DNA of 19,693 nucleotides from positions 1 to 19,693 of the forward strand of contig CAAGHW010000047.1 in NCBI GenBank assembly GCA_900769765.1, given 5' to 3'. Below, piece by piece: positions 1 to 6,594 of this stretch (position 1 is its first letter; each line of letters opens with the position of its first letter). The position numbers were made by a program, and so were the translations under genes. This DNA comes from Bacteroidaceae bacterium (GTDB taxonomy: Bacteria; Bacteroidota; Bacteroidia; Bacteroidales; Bacteroidaceae). The notes below the pieces were generated by a model, which was not told where the DNA came from, made no database searches, and worked only from the letters and a program-made list of their open reading frames with translations.

Positions 1-21
1 CCATTGTTCGCGGTTATATAT

Positions 22-93
22 TGTCCCCCTGTCTTAGGGGGACAGCAACGAAGTTGCAGGGGGTTAAACCGTAGGGGCAGGGTTGGCCTGCCC
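22..93. repeat. Hairpin-rich intergenic repeat-like element
   Basis: Three perfect stem-loops lie in a row. The first has a 9-bp stem (22-30 with 36-44, loop GTCTT). The second has a 5-bp stem (45-49 with 53-57, loop GAA). The third has a 7-bp stem (75-81 with 87-93). A further AGGGGG at 58-63 could pair with CCCCCT at 25-30 instead of the first partner, so two folds compete. The G/C-block composition differs from the flanking DNA and resembles dispersed REP/MITE-like intergenic repeats. Calling it a repeat is inference, because only one copy is in the window. It lies just downstream of uvrA and could also help end that transcript, but no T-run follows the stems. Confidence 0.45.
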
Positions 94-142
94 TTGTATT
101 CCACCGCAGTTTTTAACCTTTATGCACTTGCCGTTTGTATTC

Positions 143-2926
143 TTATGCCAACTTCTCTTTAAGGAATTCTCCTGTATATGATGCCTCGCATTTTGTAACA
201 TCTTCGGGTGTGCCTGCGGCAACAAGGTTACCGCCATTTTCGCCACCTTCGGGGCCAAGGTCTATGAGGTAGTCGGCGCATTTTATAACGTCCATGTTAT
301 GTTCTATCACCACAAGTGAGTGTCCGCGTTCGAGCAGTCGTTCGAACGATTTGAGCAACTTCTTTATGTCGTGGAAATGGAGTCCTGTCGTAGGCTCGTC
401 AAAGATGAACATCGTGGGGCGGTCGCTCTGTCGGCTCAGGTAGTAGGCGAGTTTTACTCGCTGGTTCTCACCTCCCGAGAGTGTTGATGATGACTGTCCT
501 AACTTGATATATGCGAGTCCCACATCCTGCAACGGTTGCAGGCTGTCGGCAATGCGTTTCTGTCCGTGTTCCTGGAAAAAGTTGATGGCGTCGCCAACGG
601 TCATCTCCAATATGTCGTGTATGTTCTTGCCGTGGAACTTGACCTCAAGCACTTCGCTTTTGAAGCGTTTACCGTGGCAGGCTTCACACTCCAATTTAAG
701 GTCGGCCATAAACTGCATTGAGACGGTGATGGTGCCTTCGCCCTTGCACTCTTCGCATCGTCCGCCGTCGGCGTTGAACGAGAAGTGGCCCGCGCCGAAC
801 TTCATCTGTTTTGCCAATGGCTGTTGCGCGAAAAGGTGTCGTATCTCATCATATACTTTGAGGTAGGTGACGGGGTTCGAGCGCGATGACTTGCCAATGG
901 GGTTCTGGTCTATAAGCTCTACACCGCATAGCTGTCTCAATGCTCCGTCAACGGTTTCGCATTGTCCGGGAGCATCGCAAGTGTTGCCGAAATGGCGCAT
1001 CAGCGAACGGTATAGTATGTTGCGTACAAGGGTCGATTTTCCCGAACCGCTCACTCCGCTCACTACGGTGAATGTGTTCAACGGGAAATCTACGTCTATA
1101 CCTTTGAGGTTGTTCTCTCTTGCTCCTTTTATGGTTATCCTGTTGTTCGATGTGCGACGGTGCTTGGGGGTGTCGATGGTCTCTTCGCCAAGGAGGTATT
1201 TGACGGTGTAGCTGTTGCTGCCCGGCTCCAGGTTGCTCATGTCGCCTTTATATACGATGTTGCCGCCGTATGAGCCTGCCTTTGGACCTACATCTATGAT
1301 GTAGTCGGCTGCACGTATTATCTCTTCGTCGTGCTCCACCACCACAACGGTGTTGCCAAGGTCGCGCAGACGGTAAAGGACTTTGATCAGTCGGTCGGTG
1401 TCGCGGCTGTGCAGGCCTATGCTCGGCTCATCAAGTATATACAATGAGCCTACAAGTGCGCTGCCGAGCGATGTCACAAGGTTGATGCGCTGGCTCTCTC
1501 CACCCGACAGGGTGTTGCTGAGTCTGTTCAGGGTAAGGTATCCCAATCCTACATCAATAAGGCAATCGACGCGGTTGCGTATCTCGGTGAGTATGCGCTT
1601 GGCTATTGCTGCATCGTGCTCGTCGAGTATGAGGTTGTCGAAGAACTCTTTTACTCGTGTGACGGGCATCTCTATAAGCTCTGTGATGCTTGTGCCGCCC
1701 ACCTTGACGTAAGTGGCCTCTTTCTTCAGGCGTGTGCCGTGGCAAGTGGGGCATATGGGCTTTCCGCGATAACGGGCAAGCATCACACGGTACTGTATCT
1801 TGTACTGGTTTGCTTTGACCATGTTGAAGAAGTTGTCGATGCTTATGCCTTCGCCGTACTCTTCAATCCATGGGCCTTTATGCCATAGGTAGTCTTTCTG
1901 TTCTTGTGTAAGGTTGTAGTATGGCTCAAAGATAGGGAAATTGTCTTGTGGTGCGCGACGGCAGAACTCGTTCTTCCATTCGCCCATCTTGTCGCCACGC
2001 CAACAGAATACTGCTCCGTCGTATATGCTCAGTGTCTTGTTGGGTATTACGAGGTCCTCGTCAATGCCTACTATACGGCCAAAGCCTTCGCAGTCGGGGC
2101 AGGCACCAATGGGTGAGTTGAACGAGAACATCTGCTCGCTCGGTTCTTCAAACTCCATGCCGTCGGCCTCGAAGCGTATGCTGAAGCTGTGCGGCGCATC
2201 TTCGTCCATGAACTGAATCATGCAGTTGCCGTTGCCTTCGTAGAAAGCGGTCTCGGCCGAATCGAGCAGGCGGCTTGCGCTCTCCTTGCTGCTGTTTACG
2301 CTCAAGCGGTCTATGAGCAGTGCTGGCTTATCCTGTTTCTTTGGCTTGTAATCCTCGATGTGTATAATCTCCTTGTCAAGGACTATACGTGTGAAACCCT
2401 GTTGAAGGTATATCTGCAACTGTTCCTCAAGGGTGCGTCCTTTACGTTTGGGTATTGGAGCAAGTAGCAGGAACCGTGTGCCTTCGGGGCGGCTGAGCAT
2501 GCATGTGACAAGGTCTTCGGGGTTGTCTTTCTTTACCAAAGTTCCGCTGATGGGGGAGTAGGTCTTGCCAATGCGTGCGTATAGCAACTTCAGATATTCG
2601 TAAATCTCGGTCGATGTGCCCACCGTTGAGCGCGGGTTGCGGTTGTTTACCTTCTGCTCAATAGCTATGGCAGGAGGAATGCCCTTGATGAAATCACACT
2701 CGGGCTTGTTCATCTGTCCCAAGAATTGGCGTGCGTATGATGAAAGGGATTCCACGTAACGGCGTTGGCCTTCGGCATATAGGGTGTCGAAAGCAAGCGA
2801 CGATTTGCCGGAGCCTGACAGTCCGGTAATTACGACAAGTTTTCCGCGCGGAATCTCTACATCAACATTTTTCAGGTTGTTGACACGCGCGCCCTTTATT
2901 ACGATATTCTTGTTGTTCTCTTTCAT
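143..2926 (-). CDS. uvrA: UvrABC excision nuclease subunit A
   Basis: UvrA is the damage-sensing ABC-type ATPase of nucleotide excision repair. It dimerises, loads UvrB at distorted DNA and then leaves. The 927-residue product has both ATPase halves. Half one has Walker A GLSGSGKS (about 35-42), signature LSGGESQR (474-481) and Walker B/D-loop ILDEPSIGLH (496-505). Half two has Walker A GVSGSGKS (624-631), LSGGENQR (817-824) and FDEPTTGLH (842-850). The C-terminal zinc module is complete, with CEEC (724-727) and CEAC (747-750). The first zinc module keeps only its second pair, CPDC (276-279); the usual first CxxC, expected near 250-260, is replaced by FEADGMEF. Length is near the family norm (about 940). 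The start MKENNKNIVIKGA fits the family N-terminus. The gene is divergent from the glycosyl hydrolase gene and appears monocistronic. Confidence 0.97.
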   Translation of the reverse strand: MKENNKNIVIKGARVNNLKNVDVEIPRGKLVVITGLSGSGKSSLAFDTLYAEGQRRYVESLSSYARQFLGQMNKPECDFIKGIPPAIAIEQKVNNRNPRSTVGTSTEIYEYLKLLYARIGKTYSPISGTLVKKDNPEDLVTCMLSRPEGTRFLLLAPIPKRKGRTLEEQLQIYLQQGFTRIVLDKEIIHIEDYKPKKQDKPALLIDRLSVNSSKESASRLLDSAETAFYEGNGNCMIQFMDEDAPHSFSIRFEADGMEFEEPSEQMFSFNSPIGACPDCEGFGRIVGIDEDLVIPNKTLSIYDGAVFCWRGDKMGEWKNEFCRRAPQDNFPIFEPYYNLTQEQKDYLWHKGPWIEEYGEGISIDNFFNMVKANQYKIQYRVMLARYRGKPICPTCHGTRLKKEATYVKVGGTSITELIEMPVTRVKEFFDNLILDEHDAAIAKRILTEIRNRVDCLIDVGLGYLTLNRLSNTLSGGESQRINLVTSLGSALVGSLYILDEPSIGLHSRDTDRLIKVLYRLRDLGNTVVVVEHDEEIIRAADYIIDVGPKAGSYGGNIVYKGDMSNLEPGSNSYTVKYLLGEETIDTPKHRRTSNNRITIKGARENNLKGIDVDFPLNTFTVVSGVSGSGKSTLVRNILYRSLMRHFGNTCDAPGQCETVDGALRQLCGVELIDQNPIGKSSRSNPVTYLKVYDEIRHLFAQQPLAKQMKFGAGHFSFNADGGRCEECKGEGTITVSMQFMADLKLECEACHGKRFKSEVLEVKFHGKNIHDILEMTVGDAINFFQEHGQKRIADSLQPLQDVGLAYIKLGQSSSTLSGGENQRVKLAYYLSRQSDRPTMFIFDEPTTGLHFHDIKKLLKSFERLLERGHSLVVIEHNMDVIKCADYLIDLGPEGGENGGNLVAAGTPEDVTKCEASYTGEFLKEKLA

Positions 2927-2945
2927 CTTGCCTAAATCAATCTTG

Positions 2946-2953
2946 CGAATTTA
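2946..2953 (-). promoter_or_regulatory. Possible -7 element for uvrA
   Basis: The minus strand reads TAAATTCG, a one-base variant of the Bacteroidetes -7 consensus TAnnTTTG, ending 20 bases before the uvrA start codon. I see no convincing TTTG at the expected -33 distance, so this rests on the -7 match and position alone. Confidence 0.3.
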
Positions 2954-3038
2954 CATAAAAAAACGCTATAATGTATATCTCTTGTTGAAATAGATGTCAA
3001 AGTGACTGTTAATTGTTCTTTAATAATAGTATTTTAGT

Positions 3039-3046
3039 TATCTTCG
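3039..3046 (+). promoter_or_regulatory. Possible -7 element for the GHL10 gene
   Basis: TATCTTCG is one base from TAnnTTTG and lies 22 bases before the ATG at 3069. A weak -33 candidate, ATTG at 3012-3015, is 23 bases upstream, slightly longer than the usual 19-21. The same TTCG variant recurs before several other genes here, which supports it modestly. Confidence 0.4.
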
Positions 3047-3068
3047 CATCACTAAAATAAGATATTGT

Positions 3069-4568
3069 ATGAAAAAGGCATTATATATTTTTCTTTTGCT
3101 TGTTCTCTTCTGCTCTTTTGCAAGCGCAAGGCAGGTGAAGAGTGCGGAACACCCCAAGCGTGAGTTCCGCGGTGCGTGGATTCAGGCTGTCAACGGTCAA
3201 TTTACGGGTATGAGTGAGGAGCAGATGAAAGGCTATCTCACGGAAATGCTCGACAACTTGCAAAAGGTGAATGTCAATGCCGTCATGTTTCAGGTGCGTG
3301 TCGAGGGCGATGCTCTTTATCCTTCGCCATACGAGCCATGGAGCCGTTATCTCACAGGTGAACAGGGCTGTTCTCCGGGATGGGACCCTCTTGCATTTAT
3401 GGTCAAGGAGTGCCATAGCCGTAACATGGAGCTGCATGCTTGGATAAACCCTTACCGTGCACGTACTAAAACCACCAAACTTGTTGCGCTTGAACATCCG
3501 AGCATGAAGAATCCTGACAAGTTCATCGAATACGAAGGGCAACTTTACTTTAACCCTGCATTGCAATATAACCGCGACCATATATGCCGTATAGTAAGGG
3601 ATATACTTACCCGTTACGATGTCGATGGTCTGCATATCGATGACTATTTCTATCCTTATCCGGTGAAAGGCGTGGAGTTCCCCGATGACAAATGGTTCGA
3701 AAAGAGCGGTTGTGCTGATAGGGGCGATTGGAGACGCGAGAATGTCAATCATCTTATATATCAGCTTCATCGTACCGTACGCGAAGTTAAGCCATGGGTA
3801 AAATTCGGTGTCTCTCCTTTCGGCATATATCGTAATGAAAAGAGCTGGGGATATGGCAGCAACACAAACGGTATGCAGTGCTACGATGAACTCAATGCCG
3901 ATGTGCTGTTCTGGGTAGAGCAGGGATGGGTGGACTATTGCATACCGCAGGTATATTGGGAGATAGGGCATAAGGCTGCCGATTATGAAGAACTTGTCGG
4001 TTGGTGGGCAAAGCATGTCGTTGACCGTCCGTTGTATATAGGTCAGGATGTTGTGCGTACCGTCAATGCCAAAGATTCTACGGCTGTATGCGGACATCAA
4101 CAGCAGAGGAAATATGAGCTGCAACGTGCAGAGAGCAACATATCGGGCTCTTGCTTCTGGGATGCGGCATCGGCAGCAAACAATCTGGGCGGATACCGCG
4201 ATTTCCTTGCCGATGGATATTACAGATATCCGGCATTGATGCCCCAAGCACCATTCATCGATGCAAAGTCACCTGCCAAAGTGAAAGGTGTGAGCACCGT
4301 TGAGGACGAGGACGGAACTATGCTGTTGTGGATTGTTGACGAAAAAAGATGCAAGGATGTGATGAACGCCCCGCATCGCTTTGTGGTATATTGCTTTGCC
4401 GACGGCGAGAAGGTGAATTTGAAAAACCCTGCACATATAATGGCGATAACCGGAAAACGGTATTTCAGGGTTCCGCAAGAGATGAAAGGGGAATATGTCT
4501 TTGTGGTTACTGCTCTCGACCGTCTGCAGAATGAATCAAAAGGTGTAAAATGCAAAGTGAAGCTATGA
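3069..4568 (+). CDS. Exported GHL10-type (DUF187) glycosyl hydrolase
   Basis: The 499-residue protein starts with a signal peptide (KK, a hydrophobic core to about residue 17, then ASA before R21), so it should be exported. Residues about 30-385 look like the TIM-barrel GHL10/DUF187 family (YngK; E. coli DigH, formerly YddW, which cleaves denuded peptidoglycan glycans). Family-type blocks are FRGAWIQAV (33-41), HAWINPYRAR (123-132), DGLHIDDYFYPYP (186-198, with likely acidic catalytic or binding residues), and WVDYCIPQVYWEIG (287-300). Residues about 400-499 form a separate beta-rich module, probably Fn3-like. A cell-wall or glycan substrate is inferred from the family; the exact activity is unknown. 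Cys15 does not sit in a good lipobox. The stop codon overlaps the start of the downstream acetyltransferase gene. Confidence 0.88.
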   Translation: MKKALYIFLLLVLFCSFASARQVKSAEHPKREFRGAWIQAVNGQFTGMSEEQMKGYLTEMLDNLQKVNVNAVMFQVRVEGDALYPSPYEPWSRYLTGEQGCSPGWDPLAFMVKECHSRNMELHAWINPYRARTKTTKLVALEHPSMKNPDKFIEYEGQLYFNPALQYNRDHICRIVRDILTRYDVDGLHIDDYFYPYPVKGVEFPDDKWFEKSGCADRGDWRRENVNHLIYQLHRTVREVKPWVKFGVSPFGIYRNEKSWGYGSNTNGMQCYDELNADVLFWVEQGWVDYCIPQVYWEIGHKAADYEELVGWWAKHVVDRPLYIGQDVVRTVNAKDSTAVCGHQQQRKYELQRAESNISGSCFWDAASAANNLGGYRDFLADGYYRYPALMPQAPFIDAKSPAKVKGVSTVEDEDGTMLLWIVDEKRCKDVMNAPHRFVVYCFADGEKVNLKNPAHIMAITGKRYFRVPQEMKGEYVFVVTALDRLQNESKGVKCKVKL

Positions 4569-5017
4569 TGAACGATATAAGAATTTTTGAAGTGACAGAG
4601 GCTAAGGATACTTATGTCGATGCCGTGAACCGTCTGCTGGTACAGTTGTCCTCTTCGCCTGCTCCCTTTACGCTTGATATGCTTGAGCAGATAGTAGATT
4701 CGCCGGCATCGCACCTTTTCTTTGCCGAGTGTGATGGCAATGTTGTAGGAATGCTCACTGTCGGCGGATATCTTGCACCTACAGGACGTAAACTGTGGAT
4801 TGAGGATGTGGTGGTTGATGAGGCTGTGCGCGGACGTTCCTTGGGCCGTATGCTCGTGGAGCATGCCATTGGCTTTGCAAAAGAAATGGGGAAAAGTACG
4901 CTTATGCTCACTTCGCGCCCTTCGCGTGTTGCGGCAAACAATCTGTACCGTTCGTGTGGCTTTGAGCCTAAGGAAACGAATATGTACCGTATGCCGCTCG
5001 ACGCCCTGTCTAATTAA
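4565..5017 (+). CDS. GNAT-family N-acetyltransferase
   Basis: This is a GNAT acyltransferase that uses acetyl-CoA to acylate an amine; the substrate cannot be told from sequence. The product is 150 residues from this start. The diagnostic region is the strand IEDVVVDEAVRG followed by the pyrophosphate-binding loop RGRSLGRML, then the C-terminal TSRPSRVAANNLYRSCGF block, where NLYRSCGF is the usual GNAT motif B. I chose the ATG at 4565 because it makes a four-base ATGA overlap with the upstream stop, a typical coupled arrangement. An in-frame start at 4550 would extend 15 bases into the hydrolase gene, and the ATG at 4568 is also possible. It is cotranscribed with the GHL10 gene. Its stop codon overlaps that of the convergent downstream gene. 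Confidence 0.88.
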   Translation: MMNDIRIFEVTEAKDTYVDAVNRLLVQLSSSPAPFTLDMLEQIVDSPASHLFFAECDGNVVGMLTVGGYLAPTGRKLWIEDVVVDEAVRGRSLGRMLVEHAIGFAKEMGKSTLMLTSRPSRVAANNLYRSCGFEPKETNMYRMPLDALSN

Positions 5018-5649
5018 TTGCTTGTCAATTTCTTCAGATTATTGACCAAGGCGAGCACTGCCCTGTGCTTTGCCATCGCAATGGTGCTCTGAACCTGTTT
5101 TTGGGATAGTTCGTGTATATCCTTTGCACTGTTTATGTAGGGCCAGATGACAGGTGAAGCCTCCATCATCTCCTTCTCTTCGATGACGAGCTTGCGTAAA
5201 ATCACCTGGTCGCGTTCCTTGAGCATATAGAATGCTTCCCATACGGGTGGGCTTTCGTACTCCTCTTCGGCTGTAAAGTGATTGAGATATTCTATGATTT
5301 CGGGAGTCGATGGTGCAATCTCGAAATTACAACGTCTCTTTTCGGCTTTTATTCTGCTTGTGAAGTAGTGCATGGAGCATGATGCGAGATAGCTGTTGAG
5401 AGAACATCCGTTCTTGCCTTCCCACATCCTGAGTATCTTCCAGTTGTCGTTTGAAAGATATTCGTATAACTCCCCGACAAGTACATTGCAATCATCCTCG
5501 TTGTACAAGGTGGTTGATATATATGTCAGAAAGTGTTTGCATTTTTCTTTAAAGAAATATTCATGAAGCCGGTTGTTCGGTGGAACAGCTGTGAGTCCAT
5601 CAATAAGTTCTTTGTCGCTCATTAGAGCATACTCTCTTTTCTGTAACAT
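5014..5649 (-). CDS. Divergent RNA polymerase sigma-70/ECF-like protein
   Basis: The 211-residue soluble protein has the layout of a small sigma factor. Residues about 28-105 resemble region 2: YFFKEKCKHFLTYISTTLYN, an acidic stretch EDDCNVLVGELYEYL, then a Trp/Gly stretch and SYLASCSMHYFTSRIKAEKRR. An acidic linker (108-132) follows, then a helical region 4-like part (about 136-207) with MLKERDQVILRKLVIEE and a distal KDIHELSQKQVQSTIAMAKHRA helix pair. About 15 unusual residues (MMEASPVIWPYINSA) interrupt the expected helix-turn-helix, so promoter recognition may be altered or lost. No membrane segment is seen. Met10 is an alternative start. It is preceded by the candidate structured RNA. 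The family assignment is from overall pattern, not a strict motif. Confidence 0.6.
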   Translation of the reverse strand: MLQKREYALMSDKELIDGLTAVPPNNRLHEYFFKEKCKHFLTYISTTLYNEDDCNVLVGELYEYLSNDNWKILRMWEGKNGCSLNSYLASCSMHYFTSRIKAEKRRCNFEIAPSTPEIIEYLNHFTAEEEYESPPVWEAFYMLKERDQVILRKLVIEEKEMMEASPVIWPYINSAKDIHELSQKQVQSTIAMAKHRAVLALVNNLKKLTSN

Positions 5650-5727
5650 GAATAATAGCGTGTATGTTCTTAATCTATTGGTGTCTCAAACTGTTTTGAG
5701 CGGTGCTTGCAAAAGTCAGGCTATTAT

Positions 5728-5803
5728 AAAAAACAATGACGTGGGCGTACTTATTCATGGAAGGTACGACCAAGCACCTTTAACGAACATAAGCACACCC
5801 ACG
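5728..5803 (-). terminator. Terminator of the candidate small RNA
   Basis: Bases 5803-5789 and 5754-5740 form a 15-bp stem (minus strand, CGTGGGTGTGCTTAT with ATAAGTACGCCCACG, two G-U pairs). The loop region holds a smaller AAGGT/ACCTT hairpin. Six T follow at 5733-5728, after a six-base gap. The gap is longer than in a classic intrinsic terminator, so some readthrough into the sigma-like gene is possible. Confidence 0.55.
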
Positions 5804-5953
5804 CATATAGCGCAGGCTTTGTCGTGCCTATTGCATGTCCGTTGGATAAATTTTGGTCGTTTTACCATGAATGCAACAGCCTAAAAGCCATTAAGTTCAT
5901 TTATAGCCGCAGATTTCTGCCGACTATCCAAAACAGTATATCATTTCTGCTTT
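5728..5953 (-). ncRNA. Candidate structured small RNA (about 226 nt), unassigned
   Basis: This stretch has no plausible protein gene but has its own promoter and terminator and dense base pairing on the minus strand. From 5' to 3' there are four elements. A hairpin spans 5927-5903 (ATAGTC/GGCTAT plus GCAG/CTGC, loop AAAT). A two-level stem follows: GGCTTT at 5889-5884 pairs AAAGCC at 5820-5815, and TGTTGCAT at 5878-5871 pairs ATGCAATA at 5836-5829, separated by an internal loop. Two small inner hairpins (TGGT/ACCA and TCC/GGA) close its apex. The terminator hairpin and a T-run end the RNA. It lacks the hallmarks of tmRNA, RNase P RNA and SRP RNA. A 6S-like or Bacteroidales-1-type RNA is possible but unverified, as is a regulatory leader for the sigma-like gene. 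Confidence 0.6.
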
Positions 5954-5957
5954 GTAG

Positions 5958-5990
5958 CAAAGATAGTAACAAACGAGCGAAAAATACGAA
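5958..5990 (-). promoter_or_regulatory. Promoter for the candidate small RNA
   Basis: On the minus strand TATCTTTG (5965-5958) matches the Bacteroidetes -7 consensus exactly. TTCG (5990-5987) lies 21 bases upstream as a near match to the -33 TTTG. Transcription would start near 5953. It lies some 310 bases from the nearest downstream start codon, which fits an RNA gene or a long leader. Confidence 0.65.
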
Positions 5991-6037
5991 GTTACTTCGA
6001 TATTTTTTACAGCGAGTGCAGAATATCTTCGAGGTTT

Positions 6038-6092
6038 ACCAATATATAGCAAAAGAGCCGCGCATCGCACGGCTCTTTTGCTATATATTGGT
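6038..6092 (-). terminator. Long-stem intrinsic terminator
   Basis: A perfect 23-bp inverted repeat (6038-6060 with 6070-6092) encloses a 9-base loop. It overlaps the last codons of the 132-aa gene ending at 6081, so it most likely terminates that minus-strand transcript and insulates the small-RNA promoter beyond it. The stem carries CTCTTTTG on the descending arm rather than a separate T-tract. Confidence 0.75.
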
Positions 6093-6479
6093 GTAGAAGT
6101 CGAACGCCTCAAAGATATCCTGTTTGGAGCAGTGGCGCACCATCATACACCCCTCTTTGTCGAATAGAACTACATTCTTTAGTCCGTTCTCGTCCATTTG
6201 TGAGAATATCTTGTCATACATCTTGCAGTTGAATGAAAAACGCCTGTAGTGCTCCTTTGCGAAATGTACGAAAGTGTTCAGCTTCTCTGTCGGGAATTTA
6301 TTGAATATTGCAGATAGAAAGAGTGAACATATATATGATGCTGCCAGAATCTCGTCGTGGTTCAGCGATGCGGATATACCAAAGGCCTTGATGAACGGCT
6401 CGCCGAATCTGTCATCAAGTTCTGTTATGCCTGTAATGCAGCACAGGCAGTTGCCGATATCTCCATTTTGCTCTTTCAT
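6081..6479 (-). CDS. Protein of unknown function, 132 aa
   Basis: I do not recognise this protein. It is soluble, with no signal peptide and no clear membrane segment, though residues 45-62 (ILAASYICSLFLSAIFNK) are fairly hydrophobic and probably a buried helix. It has six or more cysteines, including a CLCC cluster at residues 11-14, and ends in a helical FEAFDFYTNI. The C-terminal part (NVVLFDKEGCMMVRHC) reads like a beta strand pair ending in cysteines; metal binding or redox chemistry is conceivable but not shown. Coding is supported by the open frame, a terminator at its end and a TACATTCG box (6492-6485) just before the start. That box would give a leaderless or nearly leaderless message. 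It is a single-gene unit between the small RNA and the outer-membrane protein gene. Confidence 0.7.
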   Translation of the reverse strand: MKEQNGDIGNCLCCITGITELDDRFGEPFIKAFGISASLNHDEILAASYICSLFLSAIFNKFPTEKLNTFVHFAKEHYRRFSFNCKMYDKIFSQMDENGLKNVVLFDKEGCMMVRHCSKQDIFEAFDFYTNI

Positions 6480-6545
6480 TACTGCGAATGTACATGTTTT
6501 TTCATGCAGTTTATTATATTTTTAATAATTAAATTAAACTTTTTG

Positions 6546-6553
6546 TACTTTTG
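6546..6553 (+). promoter_or_regulatory. -7 element for the outer-membrane protein gene
   Basis: TACTTTTG matches TAnnTTTG exactly and lies 41 bases before the ATG at 6595. The region at the -33 distance is T-rich (6519-6523) without a clear TTTG. The upstream sequence is strongly AT-rich, as expected of a Bacteroidetes promoter. Confidence 0.6.
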
Positions 6554-6594
6554 CATATCAAAAACAAAGTAATGTCATTAAAAAACAGCTTAAT

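Noticed and set aside
2967..2972. TATAAT upstream of uvrA and the glycosyl hydrolase gene
   Set aside because: The organism appears to be a Bacteroidetes, which uses TAnnTTTG rather than the TATAAT -10 box, and no matching -35 element is nearby.
3081..4247. A long antisense open frame across the glycosyl hydrolase gene
   Set aside because: The plus-strand frame has clear GHL10 motifs, a signal peptide and a start context; the antisense frame has no recognisable domain and is a by-product of the codon bias.
5573..5884. Plus-strand open frame across the RNA region
   Set aside because: It overlaps the start of the minus-strand sigma-like gene and runs through the stems of the candidate RNA, with no domain or start context.
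5728..5953. Reading the structured region as tmRNA, RNase P RNA or SRP RNA
   Set aside because: No tag-reading frame with a tRNA-like end for tmRNA, no GAGGAAAGTCCGGGC-type core for RNase P, and no GGAAGG/AGCA symmetric loop for SRP RNA.
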